64,000 bases of DNA, taken from contig DIAF01000049.1 of the NCBI GenBank assembly GCA_002414665.1, forward strand, positions 9,099 through 73,098. Direction: 5' to 3'. The stretch is from Halieaceae bacterium UBA5085. Lineage in GTDB: Bacteria > Pseudomonadota > Gammaproteobacteria > Pseudomonadales > Halieaceae. Numbering within the stretch: position 1 is the stretch's first letter; the number at the start of each line of letters is the position of its first letter. Below, one piece after another: positions 15,553 through 24,469 of the stretch. Below the pieces are notes generated by a model. That model was not told where the DNA came from. It saw only the letters and a list, made by a program, of their open reading frames with translations, and did no database searches. The position numbers were made by a program, and so were the translations under genes.

Positions 15553-17115
15553 ATGACAGAAAAGCTGCGCCCTGAGCTACAGGCGCTGCGCGAGCGCCTG
15601 CGACGCACCCAGGACGAAGACCGCGCCGAGGCGCGGATCCGACGGCATGCTGCAGGGTATCGCACGGCCCGTGAAAATCTCTATGATCTGGTCGACCAAG
15701 ACAGCTTTCAGGAATATGGCCAGCTGGCGGTTGCGGCACAGCGCACGCGGCGCGACTATCTGGACCTGCAAAGCAGCACTGCCGGCGACGGCATCATAAC
15801 CGGTACCGCAACCATTAACGCAGCCCGGGTCGGCGTACAGGCCGCTCGCGCTGCCGTGGTGATCAACGATTACGCGGTCCTGGCTGGAACACAGGGTTTC
15901 TTCCATCACCGCAAGCTGGACCGCCTGTGCGAGCTTGCCGAGCATCACCGTCTGCCGGTTGTCATGTTTACCGAGGGAGGTGGTGGCCGTCCCGGTGATA
16001 CCGATGTGCTGACACACATCGCGGGACTGCATCTGGAGTCCTTCGCGACCTGGGCGCGACTGGCCGGCAGGGTGCCGCGTATAGCGGTCAACAACGGTTA
16101 TTGTTTTGCCGGGAACGCGGCGCTTTTTGGCTGTGCCGACTTCACCATCGCCACGCGGACGTCGTGGATTGGCATGGCCGGTCCAGCGATGATCGAGGGC
16201 GGTGGGCTGGGCAAGGTCGCCGCCACCGACATCGGCCCACTGGAAGAGCAGCTAAAAAACGGCGTTGTGGATATTCCCGCCGATAACGAGGTGCATGCCA
16301 CCGCCCTGGCCAGGCAGCTGCTGGGGTATTTCCAGGGGCCAGTCCAGGAGTGGTCCTGTGTCAGCCAGAACCCATTGCGCGATGCTGTACCGGAGGATCG
16401 GCGCTGGGCCTACCCGGTGCGCAAAGTTATCGAAACGCTCGCGGACAGTGGATCATTTCTGGAGCTGCGTCGGGTCTACGGGCGCAGCATCATCACCGGG
16501 TTCATTCGGCTGGAGGGTCTGCCGGTTGCGCTGATCGCAAACGATTGTCAGCAGCTGGGTGGCGCGGTCGATGCCGAATCGGCGGAAAAAGCTGCCCGTT
16601 TTCTTGGCCTGTGCGACGCCTTTGGCCTGCCGGTATTGTCGCTGACGGATACCCCGGGGTTCATGGTGGGGCCGGCGAGTGAGCGGCAGGCAGCGGTGCG
16701 CCGCATGTCCTCGCTGTTTATCACCGGGGCCCGTTTGCAGGTGCCCGTGGTGGCCGTTTTCCTGCGCAAGGGCTATGGTCTTGGCGCCATGGCCATGACC
16801 GGAGGCAGCTTCCTTGCGCCGGTCTATGCCGCTGCCTGGCCCACCGGCGAGTTCGGTGGCATGGGACTCGAGGGCGCAGTGCGGCTGGGCTACCGGAAAG
16901 AACTGGAGGCGGTGGAGGACCCCGCCGAGCGCGAGCAGCTGTTTGAGCAGCTGCTGGCGAAAATGTACGAGGCCGGGAAAGCCACGGAGGCCGCATCCTT
17001 TCTGGAGATTGACGCGGTTATTGACCCGGCGGATACCCGCGCCGAAGTGTTGCGTGCCCTCAGGGCGGCGGGCATTTGTCCGCCGCCTGCCGCCTCCGGG
17101 CCAGCGGCGCCATAA
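15553..17115 (+). CDS. Acyl-CoA carboxylase carboxyltransferase subunit, no partner nearby
   Basis: A 520-residue protein with the two crotonase-like halves of a biotin-dependent carboxyltransferase: the N-terminal half with 'FTEGGGGRPGDTD' and 'GNAALFGCADF', and the C-terminal half with 'LSLTDTPGFMVGP' and 'GYGLGAMAMTGG'. Family members transfer carboxyl from biotin to acetyl-, propionyl-, methylcrotonyl- or geranyl-CoA. No biotin carboxylase or biotin carrier gene occurs in this window, so the partner is elsewhere or the protein works differently. Its place inside a beta-oxidation-type operon resembles leucine/isoprenoid (Liu/Atu) pathways. The exact acyl-CoA cannot be assigned. Confidence 0.85.
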   Translation: MTEKLRPELQALRERLRRTQDEDRAEARIRRHAAGYRTARENLYDLVDQDSFQEYGQLAVAAQRTRRDYLDLQSSTAGDGIITGTATINAARVGVQAARAAVVINDYAVLAGTQGFFHHRKLDRLCELAEHHRLPVVMFTEGGGGRPGDTDVLTHIAGLHLESFATWARLAGRVPRIAVNNGYCFAGNAALFGCADFTIATRTSWIGMAGPAMIEGGGLGKVAATDIGPLEEQLKNGVVDIPADNEVHATALARQLLGYFQGPVQEWSCVSQNPLRDAVPEDRRWAYPVRKVIETLADSGSFLELRRVYGRSIITGFIRLEGLPVALIANDCQQLGGAVDAESAEKAARFLGLCDAFGLPVLSLTDTPGFMVGPASERQAAVRRMSSLFITGARLQVPVVAVFLRKGYGLGAMAMTGGSFLAPVYAAAWPTGEFGGMGLEGAVRLGYRKELEAVEDPAEREQLFEQLLAKMYEAGKATEAASFLEIDAVIDPADTRAEVLRALRAAGICPPPAASGPAAP

Positions 17116-17146
17116 CCCCTGTTTTCATACGAGTTGGAGAAATACC

Positions 17147-17914
17147 ATGCAGAACCTGTTTAACGTCAGTGGAAAAGTGGCCGTAGTAACTGGCGGTTCG
17201 CGCGGTATCGGGGCGATGATTGCCGAGGGCTTTGTGGCCAGCGGCGTTAAAACCTATATCACGGCGCGCAAGGTGGAGGAGCTTGAAGCCACCGCAGAGC
17301 GTATTTCCGCGTACGGGGAGTGTATTGCCATCCCCTCGGACCTCTCCACCCTGTCGGGAATTACCGAGTTTGCCGCGGCGCTGCAGGAGCGGGAGCCTGC
17401 GGTACACATTCTGGTCAACAACGCCGGAGCAACCTGGGGCGCCCCCATCGACGAATTTCCGGAGAGTGGTTGGGACAAGGTGATGGACCTGAATGTCAAA
17501 TCAATCTTCTTCATCACCCAGCAAATGCTGCCGCTGCTGCGCGCCGCGCGCCGTGAAGACGACCCGGCCCGCGTGATCAATATCGGTTCGGTAAACGGTA
17601 TTACCAATGCTCACGGCAACAACTATGGCTACTGCGCAAGCAAGGCGGCGGTCCACCAGCTGACCCGGCAACTGGGTGCCGACCTGGCCAAAGAGGGGGT
17701 TAACGTCAATGCCATTGCCCCGGGGCTGTTCCCAAGCAAGATGACCGCGCATCTGCTACCGCATGAGGCGGAGCTGGTGAAGAGCTTTCCGATCAGCCGA
17801 CTGGGGTCTCTGGAAGATGCGGCGGGCACTGCGATCTACCTCAGTTCACGCGCCGCTGCCTGGGTGACCGGCCACGTGCTGGTGCTGGATGGCGGGCTGG
17901 TTGCCGAAGCCTGA
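17147..17914 (+). CDS. SDR oxidoreductase, RhlG-like
   Basis: A 255-residue short-chain dehydrogenase with TGGSRGIG, a basic 'TARKVEELEA' after strand 2 suggesting NADPH, NNAG, and the Ser/Tyr/Lys set in 'NIGSVNGITNAHGNNYGYCASKAA'. The sequence around 'SAYGECIAIPSDLS' and 'VNAIAPGLFPSKMT' resembles Pseudomonas RhlG. RhlG is an NADPH-dependent ketoacyl reductase whose physiological role is disputed. The ATG follows GGAGAAATACC, 32 bases after the carboxyltransferase stop, and it is the last gene of the operon. A convergent hairpin follows. Confidence 0.86.
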   Translation: MQNLFNVSGKVAVVTGGSRGIGAMIAEGFVASGVKTYITARKVEELEATAERISAYGECIAIPSDLSTLSGITEFAAALQEREPAVHILVNNAGATWGAPIDEFPESGWDKVMDLNVKSIFFITQQMLPLLRAARREDDPARVINIGSVNGITNAHGNNYGYCASKAAVHQLTRQLGADLAKEGVNVNAIAPGLFPSKMTAHLLPHEAELVKSFPISRLGSLEDAAGTAIYLSSRAAAWVTGHVLVLDGGLVAEA

Positions 17915-17921
17915 GGTGTTC

Positions 17922-17950
17922 GCCGCCGGTCCGCAGCGCGTTCCGGCGGC
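17922..17950. terminator. Hairpin between convergent genes
   Basis: GCCGCCGG (17922-17929) pairs perfectly with CCGGCGGC (17943-17950) across a 13-base loop, between the RhlG-like SDR (plus) and the exported aminopeptidase (minus). There is no clear T-run on either side, so intrinsic termination is not certain. Confidence 0.4.
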
Positions 17951-17968
17951 AGGCTTTGGAGCCTGGAT

Positions 17969-19528
17969 TCACTCCGTAATCGTGTTCGCGTAGAGCGTCA
18001 CCCACTCCGTCAGCAGGCGCACGCCATAGCCGGTCGCGCCGGTCAGCGGCGGTTTGCTGGTCGCGTCATAGCGGCCGTTTCCAGCCATGTCGATATGCAC
18101 CCATGGCGTATCGCCGGCAAATTGCTGCAGAAAAACTGCGCCCGCCTGCGCGCCGGGGGTGCCCGTGTTGCGGATGTCAGCGACCGTGCTTTCGATGATT
18201 TTCTCATAGGGGCCGAGAGGCAGGCGCCACACCCGTTCACGGGTCAACTCTCCGGCTTGGGCCACACTGTCGACCAGCGCATCATCGGTGCTGAACACGG
18301 CAGCGTAGTCGCGGCCCAGGGCACGCACCTTGGAACCGGTCAGGGTGGCTATATCGGCAATGACTCGTGGCTTGAATTTTTCCCGTGCGTACCAGATGCC
18401 ATCCGCGAGCACCAGACGCCCCTCGGCGTCGGTGTTGGCGATTTCAATGGTGATACCGCTGCCGGATTTCACCACATCTCCAGGCAACTGTGCTGTGCCA
18501 GACACTGCGTTCTGTGACAGTGGCATAATGCCGACCACGTTAACGGGCGCGCGTTGGCGCGCCAGCGCCTCCAGAGTACCCGCCACTGCCGCGGCACCAG
18601 CCTTGTCACCGGTCATGGCAAGCAGGGATTCGGCATCCAGCTTCAGGTTGTAGCCGCCGGTGTCGAACGTGATGCCCTTGCCGACCAGCGCGATTGGCGC
18701 TTCTTTGCTGCCACGCCACTGCGCGATCAGCAGGTGTGAGCCGTGCTGACTGCCGCGGCTGACGCCGTACAGTGCTTCCATGCCCTCCTGCAGAATCTGC
18801 TTGGGTGTCAGCACGGTGATTTTTATCCCGAGGGGCTCCAGACGTTGCCTGACATGGTCGACGAAGGCTGCGGGGTAGCCGTCACTGCCAGGGAGGTTGG
18901 TCAATTCCCGGGCGGTAAAGACGCCCTCTGCGAGGGCACGCAGCTGCGTATAGCGTGCCTCGGTCGCCTTGGGGTCAGGTACCAGCCAATGATAGGTCTG
19001 TGCCGGGCGCGACTCGGGGGCAGACTTGTAGCGGTCAAAGCGGTAGTTCGCCAGATCAGCACCGTGTGCTACGGCAGCGACCATGGCGCTGTGACTGGCA
19101 TCCTGCGGCAGCAGCGCGGTGTTTACCGCCACGATGCTTGATGGTTGCGTCGCCAGGTGCAGTGCCAGGGCCGCGCCCACCGACTCTGCATCTGCCCGTT
19201 GCAGGGTCGCCCCGTCGCCCACCCCCAGCGCGATCAGTCGTTTCGCATCTATACCCGCGGGAGCGAGCACTTGGAACTGTTCACCAAGGGCACCAGTAAA
19301 CGCCTGGGCGTCTATCGCGCGCTGAAACTGGGCTGCGGTCTCTTCTGGCCATGTGGCGGGCACAGCGGGGGTGCCGTCTGTAAACAGTGGCACCAGCACC
19401 ACCACAGTGTCGGCCTCGGCAGGTGGTGTCTCGCTGAACAGATTCTGTGTTTCCAGGTAGTTGGCTTGTACAAAACTGCCGATGAGCAGCAGGCCGAGCG
19501 CTGCACAGTAGCGAAGCATTGTCTTCAT
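17969..19528 (-). CDS. Exported M17-family leucyl aminopeptidase
   Basis: A 519-residue M17 aminopeptidase with a clear signal peptide ('MLRYCAALGLLLIGSFVQA', cleavage near residue 22). The catalytic C-terminal domain keeps the metal ligands in 'GKGITFDTGG', the Asp of 'MTGDKAGAA' (canonical form DMCGAA) and 'NTDAEGRL'. Signal peptides are unusual in M17 enzymes, which are normally cytosolic hexamers; a second, cytosolic paralogue (pepA) lies at 32-34 kb. It probably trims peptides in the periplasm. It is 22 bases downstream of rapA on the same strand and may be co-transcribed. Confidence 0.9.
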   Translation of the reverse strand: MKTMLRYCAALGLLLIGSFVQANYLETQNLFSETPPAEADTVVVLVPLFTDGTPAVPATWPEETAAQFQRAIDAQAFTGALGEQFQVLAPAGIDAKRLIALGVGDGATLQRADAESVGAALALHLATQPSSIVAVNTALLPQDASHSAMVAAVAHGADLANYRFDRYKSAPESRPAQTYHWLVPDPKATEARYTQLRALAEGVFTARELTNLPGSDGYPAAFVDHVRQRLEPLGIKITVLTPKQILQEGMEALYGVSRGSQHGSHLLIAQWRGSKEAPIALVGKGITFDTGGYNLKLDAESLLAMTGDKAGAAAVAGTLEALARQRAPVNVVGIMPLSQNAVSGTAQLPGDVVKSGSGITIEIANTDAEGRLVLADGIWYAREKFKPRVIADIATLTGSKVRALGRDYAAVFSTDDALVDSVAQAGELTRERVWRLPLGPYEKIIESTVADIRNTGTPGAQAGAVFLQQFAGDTPWVHIDMAGNGRYDATSKPPLTGATGYGVRLLTEWVTLYANTITE

Positions 19529-19550
19529 GGTGGGAGAATCCTCCTTGGTG

Positions 19551-22355
19551 TCAGGTAGTGATGATCAGGCGCAGGGCCTGCAGTTGCAGGCTGGCATGGG
19601 CGATATGCAGTGCGGACTCTTCAATCCGGTAAGCGAGATGGTCCAGCTCCTCCTGCCGTATGGACGGGTTCACCGCTCTCAGGGCCTGCAGGCGCTCCAG
19701 CTCGGCACCCAGTTCGGCACGCATGCGATGCTCGGCATCGGCGAGCAGCGGAGCAAGCTGCTCTGCGGCAAGGCGGCTGGCGAGCAGCATCTTGTTGTCT
19801 ACCTCCTGCTGTACCTGCTTGATGATGGCAAGGGCAGTGCTTTTGTTGACGCGTTCGACCAGGCCGTTGAGACGCTCGTGAGGAACCAGCGCAGCGAGGT
19901 CCTTGCCGCGTGCATCAACCAGCAAACGCAACGGCGACAGGGACAGGAAACGCTCCAGCTGCAGGTTGCGGGGTGCGACACAATTGATGGTAAATACACA
20001 CTCCAGCAACATGGTGCCCGGGGCAATGCCCTTGAGCTTGATGGTGCCGAGGGCGGCGTTGCCCAGCTCGGTGGAGCGGACCATGTCCATCGCCTCGACC
20101 AACATCGGGTGCTCCCAGGTGAGGAAAGCCATATCCTCGCGTGCCAGGGCCTTGCTCCGTGAGAAGGTGACGGTGGTGCCGTCCTCCTGCAGATGCGGGA
20201 AGTGACCGGTCAGCATATGGTCCGTTGGGCGCAGCACCAGGGTCTGCTCCGAGTGATGCTCGTGTTCCACCCCATAGGCCTCACACAGCAGTTCGAGGTA
20301 GTGTTGCAGCTGGTCGCCGGCCTCCTCGCCGCTGATTTCGGCAATCAATTCCTCAGCCACCTCGGCCTTGCAGGAGTTACGCTCGAGCAGCCGGTCGCGC
20401 CCCTCCCGAAGTTCCCGTCGTGTTTCCAGGGTGAAGGCCGCGGTATCGGTGATCAGCGATTCCAGGCTTTCGTCCGGTTTCTGCAACAGCGGTAGCAGGC
20501 GCGATTCGAAACGGTCGAAAATCATGGTGCCCGCAGAGCAGCTTTCCCGGAACAGGTTCAGGCCTCTGTCATACCACTCCAGTAGCACCTCCTGTGCGCT
20601 GTCAGCCAGATACGGCACGTGAATTTGTACATCGTGGGCCTGTCCGATACGGTCTAGACGGCCGATACGCTGTTCGAGCAGGTCGGGGTTGAGCGGCAGG
20701 TCGAACAGGATCAGGTGGTGGGCAAACTGGAAATTGCGCCCCTCGCTGCCAATTTCCGAACAGACCAGGGTCTGTGCCCCGGCAGATTCGTCGGCGAAGT
20801 AGGCCGCGGCGCGGTCCCGCTCAATGATTGACAGGCCTTCGTAGAACGCCGCGGAGCGGATGCCCGCGCGCAGGTGCAGATAATGCTCCAGCGTCACCGC
20901 TGTTTGTGCCCGGGCGCAAATCACCAGCACCTTCGCCGGGCGCAGGGCTTTCAGGGTTTGCTCCAGCCAGACCACGCGGGGGTCGAACCCCAGCCAGCTG
21001 TCATCATGGTAGGGGGCTTCGGGGTGCAGTGCCTCGGCAAGGTCGCTGTTGGCATGGCGGTACGGGTCGGGTTGCTGCAGCGGATAGCGGTGCAGCACGC
21101 GTTGGGGAAAGCCGCTGATGGCAGCGCGGGTGTTGCGGAACATCACCCGCCCGGTGCCGTGGCGATCGAGAATCTGTTTGATCAGGGTGTCGGCGGGTGC
21201 ATCCGGATCCAGCCCTGCGGGCAGGTCAGCCGGCCGCTCGCCGCGCTCCAGGGCCAGAGTGAGGTCGCTCCAGCGACGGTACTGCTGCTCCTCCTCGCGG
21301 AAAGCCTCGAGCGAGTGAAAGCGCTCCGGGTCCAGCAGTTGCAGGCGCGCGAAGTGGCTCTCCAGGCCGACTTGCTCAGGGGTGGCAGTGAGTAACAGAA
21401 GCCCCGGATTCTGGCGGGCCAGTGCGGCGACGAAGCGATAGTCCTCACCCGGTTCCTCCGGTGACCAGTGCAGGTGATGCGCTTCGTCCACGACCACCAG
21501 GTCCCAGTCCGCCTGCAAGGCCTGCAGCTGTCGTGCTTGCGAATCCCGGAACAGGTCGAGGCTGCACAGCACAAGCTGTTCCGCCTCGAAGGGATTTTCG
21601 CTATCGGCTCCCATGAGTGGATCTTCGTCCAGCAGCTCGAGTGGATCCGACGTGTCCAGCCGTTCCGCATCGAACAGTGAGAAGTGCAGGTTGAAGCGAC
21701 GTAGCATCTCTACCAGCCACTGGTGCAGCAGCGTTTGTGGCACCAGCACCAGCACTCGCGAGGCTCTACCCGTAAGCAGCTGCTGGTGCAGAATCATGCC
21801 GGCTTCAATTGTTTTGCCCAGGCCGACCTCATCAGCCAGCAGTACCCGCGGAGAGTAGCGCTGGCCTACTTCGTTCGCGATATACACCTGGTGCGGCAGG
21901 AGGCTTGTGCGGGAGCCCATCAGCCCCCGTGCGCTGGAGCGCTGTAGCCGGTCGATGTGCGAGAGGGTGGCAACCCGCAGGGCAAAGTCGCTGGTCTTGT
22001 CAAAGTGGCCGTTCAACAGGCGCTGCTGCGGTGTCGTAATCTGTACGAAAGGGTCCAGCTCCAGCTCGGAGACAGTCACACTCGCATCGTGGTGATCGGT
22101 GCCGGTGTAGAGCAACAGTCCAGCGCTCTCGGTGACTGCCGTCACGGCCAGCTCGCTGCCGTGTACTGTCGAAATGTGGTCGCCTTCCTTGAAGCGCAAC
22201 CGGGTCAGCGGTGCGCTGTCTGCGGCGTAGGTGCGCTCCTCGCCTACCGCCGGAAAGCTCAGTGTGACGCGTCGCGGCTCGACCTCGACGATGATCCCCA
22301 AACCCAGCTGCGCATCGGCATGGCTGACCCAGCGTTGACCTACGATGTATTCCAT
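19551..22355 (-). CDS. rapA: RNA polymerase-associated ATPase RapA
   Basis: A 934-residue SWI2/SNF2 ATPase that recycles stalled RNA polymerase. The N-terminal Tudor-like domains begin with 'VGQRWVSHADAQLGLG', Walker A is DEVGLGKT (175-182), Walker B DEAH is at 290-293, and the second RecA lobe has 'GSEGRNFQFAHHLILFDLP' and 'QRIGRLDRIGQ'. The C-terminal RapA-specific region is complete. Length and motif order match gammaproteobacterial RapA (about 950-970 residues). An extended -10 element (TGGTAGACT) on the minus strand near 22406-22414 may drive it. Confidence 0.96.
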   Translation of the reverse strand: MEYIVGQRWVSHADAQLGLGIIVEVEPRRVTLSFPAVGEERTYAADSAPLTRLRFKEGDHISTVHGSELAVTAVTESAGLLLYTGTDHHDASVTVSELELDPFVQITTPQQRLLNGHFDKTSDFALRVATLSHIDRLQRSSARGLMGSRTSLLPHQVYIANEVGQRYSPRVLLADEVGLGKTIEAGMILHQQLLTGRASRVLVLVPQTLLHQWLVEMLRRFNLHFSLFDAERLDTSDPLELLDEDPLMGADSENPFEAEQLVLCSLDLFRDSQARQLQALQADWDLVVVDEAHHLHWSPEEPGEDYRFVAALARQNPGLLLLTATPEQVGLESHFARLQLLDPERFHSLEAFREEEQQYRRWSDLTLALERGERPADLPAGLDPDAPADTLIKQILDRHGTGRVMFRNTRAAISGFPQRVLHRYPLQQPDPYRHANSDLAEALHPEAPYHDDSWLGFDPRVVWLEQTLKALRPAKVLVICARAQTAVTLEHYLHLRAGIRSAAFYEGLSIIERDRAAAYFADESAGAQTLVCSEIGSEGRNFQFAHHLILFDLPLNPDLLEQRIGRLDRIGQAHDVQIHVPYLADSAQEVLLEWYDRGLNLFRESCSAGTMIFDRFESRLLPLLQKPDESLESLITDTAAFTLETRRELREGRDRLLERNSCKAEVAEELIAEISGEEAGDQLQHYLELLCEAYGVEHEHHSEQTLVLRPTDHMLTGHFPHLQEDGTTVTFSRSKALAREDMAFLTWEHPMLVEAMDMVRSTELGNAALGTIKLKGIAPGTMLLECVFTINCVAPRNLQLERFLSLSPLRLLVDARGKDLAALVPHERLNGLVERVNKSTALAIIKQVQQEVDNKMLLASRLAAEQLAPLLADAEHRMRAELGAELERLQALRAVNPSIRQEELDHLAYRIEESALHIAHASLQLQALRLIITT

Positions 22356-22468
22356 GGTGTCCCGTTTGCTGCCGGGCCCCAGCTTACGGCCCGCAAAAGT
22401 CGCCTAGTCTACCATCGACGGACGGCCGGGTTGAGACTTGCGGTGTTTCTGCGCTGAAATTGCTGCGT

Positions 22469-23287
22469 TTATACGCGTGACTCGGGGAAAAACAGCGCCA
22501 GACTGTTGCGATAGGCAGCCTGAAGCAGGCGCTCGACGGGTATGTCCAGCACGTCGGCTACACGTTCGGCAATAAAGGGCAGGTAGAACGGTGCGTTGGG
22601 CCTGCCCCGGTAAGGTACCGGCGTCAGGTAGGGTGCATCGGTTTCCAGCACCAGCTGGTCCAGCGGCGTCGCGGCGACCACTGCGCGCACGTTGTCGGCA
22701 CTGTTGAAGGTGGTGATCCCGTTAAACCCCAGCATGAACCCCGCCTCCAGACAGAACTCAGCCAGGGGCAGGCCGGAGGTAAAACTGTGGATCACACCCT
22801 TGCGCCGCAGTTGCGGCGCGTACTCGGCGAGGATGGCGCGGGTATCCTCATCGGCGTCACGGGTATGTACAACGACCGGCAGGTCCAGATCCGCGGCCAA
22901 GGCAAGCTGTGCGGCAAACACCCGTCGCTGCACGCCCCGGTCGGCGTGGTCGTAGTAATAATCCAGGCCGATTTCCCCAATCGCCACGATCCTGGCGTCC
23001 TGTGCCTGCTCGCGAATCTTTGTTGCCACATCGGCATTGAAGCCCTCGGCCTCGTGAGGATGAATCCCCTGGGTGCCCCAGATATCGGGCGCCGTGCGGG
23101 TTAACGCGAGCACGCAGTCCAGGTTGGCGGCGGATACGGCAATGGTCACGATGCGCTCAACGCCGACGCTGCGGGCGCGGAGCAGGGTGTCCTGCAGTGC
23201 CTCCGGTTCGAGGTAGTCGAGGTGGCAGTGGGTCTCGATGAGCGGGGTGGCGAAAAGCGGAATGTCGCGACGCTTGCTGTTACTCAT
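22469..23287 (-). CDS. TatD-family metal-dependent hydrolase
   Basis: A 272-residue TatD-type TIM-barrel hydrolase, a predicted metal-dependent DNase. Metal ligands are visible in 'IETHCHLDYLE' near the N-terminus, 'AIGEIGLDYYY', 'VVHTRDADEDT', 'VIHSFTSG' and 'LVLETDAPYLTP'. It could equally be called YcfH- or YjjV-like; the subfamily cannot be fixed by eye. Its first codons overlap the end of the LysR gene by 8 bases (23280-23287), so the two are probably co-transcribed. Confidence 0.9.
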   Translation of the reverse strand: MSNSKRRDIPLFATPLIETHCHLDYLEPEALQDTLLRARSVGVERIVTIAVSAANLDCVLALTRTAPDIWGTQGIHPHEAEGFNADVATKIREQAQDARIVAIGEIGLDYYYDHADRGVQRRVFAAQLALAADLDLPVVVHTRDADEDTRAILAEYAPQLRRKGVIHSFTSGLPLAEFCLEAGFMLGFNGITTFNSADNVRAVVAATPLDQLVLETDAPYLTPVPYRGRPNAPFYLPFIAERVADVLDIPVERLLQAAYRNSLALFFPESRV

Positions 23288-24296
23288 GCGGCCTCCGAGT
23301 GCGGGTTTGCGGCGCCCGTCCGGGCCGCCTGGAGAGAGCGGGACCGCTGCCGCTGCCGTCCGGCGCGCGTGTCTCCAGTTCGGTGATGGTGTCAGTGATC
23401 TGTTCCCATAGCCACTGGTGCAGGGGTGACTGATCCGTGCGACGGTGCGCCACCAGCGTGTAGTTCAACGTGTAATCGCTGCCCGGCGGTGTCGGCAGGG
23501 CAACGATGCCGCTGGTGATATGGGTGTTTTGTAGAACATACGCCGGGCCGGGCAGGAAATAGTCGGTGCTGCGCAACACTTCCATCGCGGTCATCAGGTG
23601 CGAGGTTTCCAGCGATCCCTGCGTTGGACTGCGCACGCGCATGAACGCATCCGAACTGCGGGCCAGCTCGGCCTGCTCCAGGTCGGGTATATAGACACGG
23701 ATCAGCGGAAAACTGGCCAGCCGGTCCCAGCTGATCTCACCCCGGGTCAGCGGGTGTCCTGCGCGCACCAGAATCGCGGTGGGTGCGCTCACCAGTTGCT
23801 GCACCCGGTAGTCGGCAGGGTAGTGCGACTGAGCGATGTGAATTGCGAAATCCAGGCTGCCGGTCGCCAGCGCCTCAAGCTGGTGCTCAAGGCGTGTGAT
23901 AGTACGTATGGAGAGCCGCGGGGCAAGTCGATGCAGCCGCGGGATGAATTCTGGCAGCAGCGCGATACCCACATACTCGGATAGAGCCACGGTAATCTCG
24001 CCGGTGTAGGTGTAGGGGTCAAAGCGCGAGCCGGACACCAGCCTGTTTATGTCGTCCAGTACGCCTCCGAGTTCTCCCGCGAGTTCCAGCGCGCGCGGAG
24101 TGGGCTGCATACCCCCGTTACTGCGTGTGAACAGAGGATCGCCAAACAGGGTGCGCAGGCGACTCAGGGTCTTGCTCATGGCCGGTTGTGTGATGTGCAG
24201 GCGTTCCGCCGCCCGCGATACACTGCGCTCCTCTAGCAGCGCGTGCAGGGCCACCAGCAGGTTCAGATCGGTTTTGTGCAGATTGAGGGTGTCCAC
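23280..24296 (-). CDS. LysR-family transcriptional regulator
   Basis: A 338-residue regulator with an N-terminal HTH ('DLNLLVALHALLEERSVSRA', 'ITQPAMSKTLSRLRTLFGDPLF') of the NodD/SyrM-like branch, an effector domain to about residue 310, and a low-complexity Arg/Pro-rich tail. The start is a GTG at 24296 placing the HTH at the terminus. A T-N11-A LysR box (24306-24320) lies 9 bases upstream of the start codon, suggesting autoregulation. No protein gene diverges from it, but a candidate small RNA on the plus strand does. The effector and targets are unknown. Confidence 0.88.
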   Translation of the reverse strand: MDTLNLHKTDLNLLVALHALLEERSVSRAAERLHITQPAMSKTLSRLRTLFGDPLFTRSNGGMQPTPRALELAGELGGVLDDINRLVSGSRFDPYTYTGEITVALSEYVGIALLPEFIPRLHRLAPRLSIRTITRLEHQLEALATGSLDFAIHIAQSHYPADYRVQQLVSAPTAILVRAGHPLTRGEISWDRLASFPLIRVYIPDLEQAELARSSDAFMRVRSPTQGSLETSHLMTAMEVLRSTDYFLPGPAYVLQNTHITSGIVALPTPPGSDYTLNYTLVAHRRTDQSPLHQWLWEQITDTITELETRAPDGSGSGPALSRRPGRAPQTRTRRPHE

Positions 24297-24305
24297 CGCT
24301 CAATT

Positions 24306-24320
24306 ATGAATCATTTTCAT
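24306..24320. promoter_or_regulatory. LysR-type operator (T-N11-A box)
   Basis: ATGAA-TCATT-TTCAT is a perfect 5-bp inverted repeat containing the LysR-family T-N11-A pattern (T24307, A24319). It sits just upstream of the LysR start in an AT-rich stretch, the usual position of an autoregulatory recognition site, and would also flank any divergent plus-strand promoter. Confidence 0.55.
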
Positions 24321-24339
24321 GACAAACATAAGAAAAATA

Positions 24340-24469
24340 CATTGGATATATATCGGGAGGCCACCTAACCTGTTGTCATGTGATCAGCGTTTCCTTTTTC
24401 AGCGACGGAAACGCCCATCCAGGTCCAGCAAGTGACAGTTTCAAACCCGCCGCCTGGCGGGTTTTTTTT
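24340..24469 (+). ncRNA. Candidate small RNA divergent from the LysR gene
   Basis: Plus-strand interval with no reading frame of note but two ordered structures. The first is a perfect 8-bp stem (24387-24394 with 24407-24414) around a 12-base loop starting TTTTTC. The second is a strong intrinsic terminator with eight T residues ending at 24469. There is no plus-strand gene upstream for this terminator to serve. The divergent LysR gene and its T-N11-A box suggest a regulator-sRNA pair. No convincing -35/-10 could be picked, so the 5' end is uncertain, and the terminator overlaps the last codons of the WS/DGAT gene on the other strand. Confidence 0.35.
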
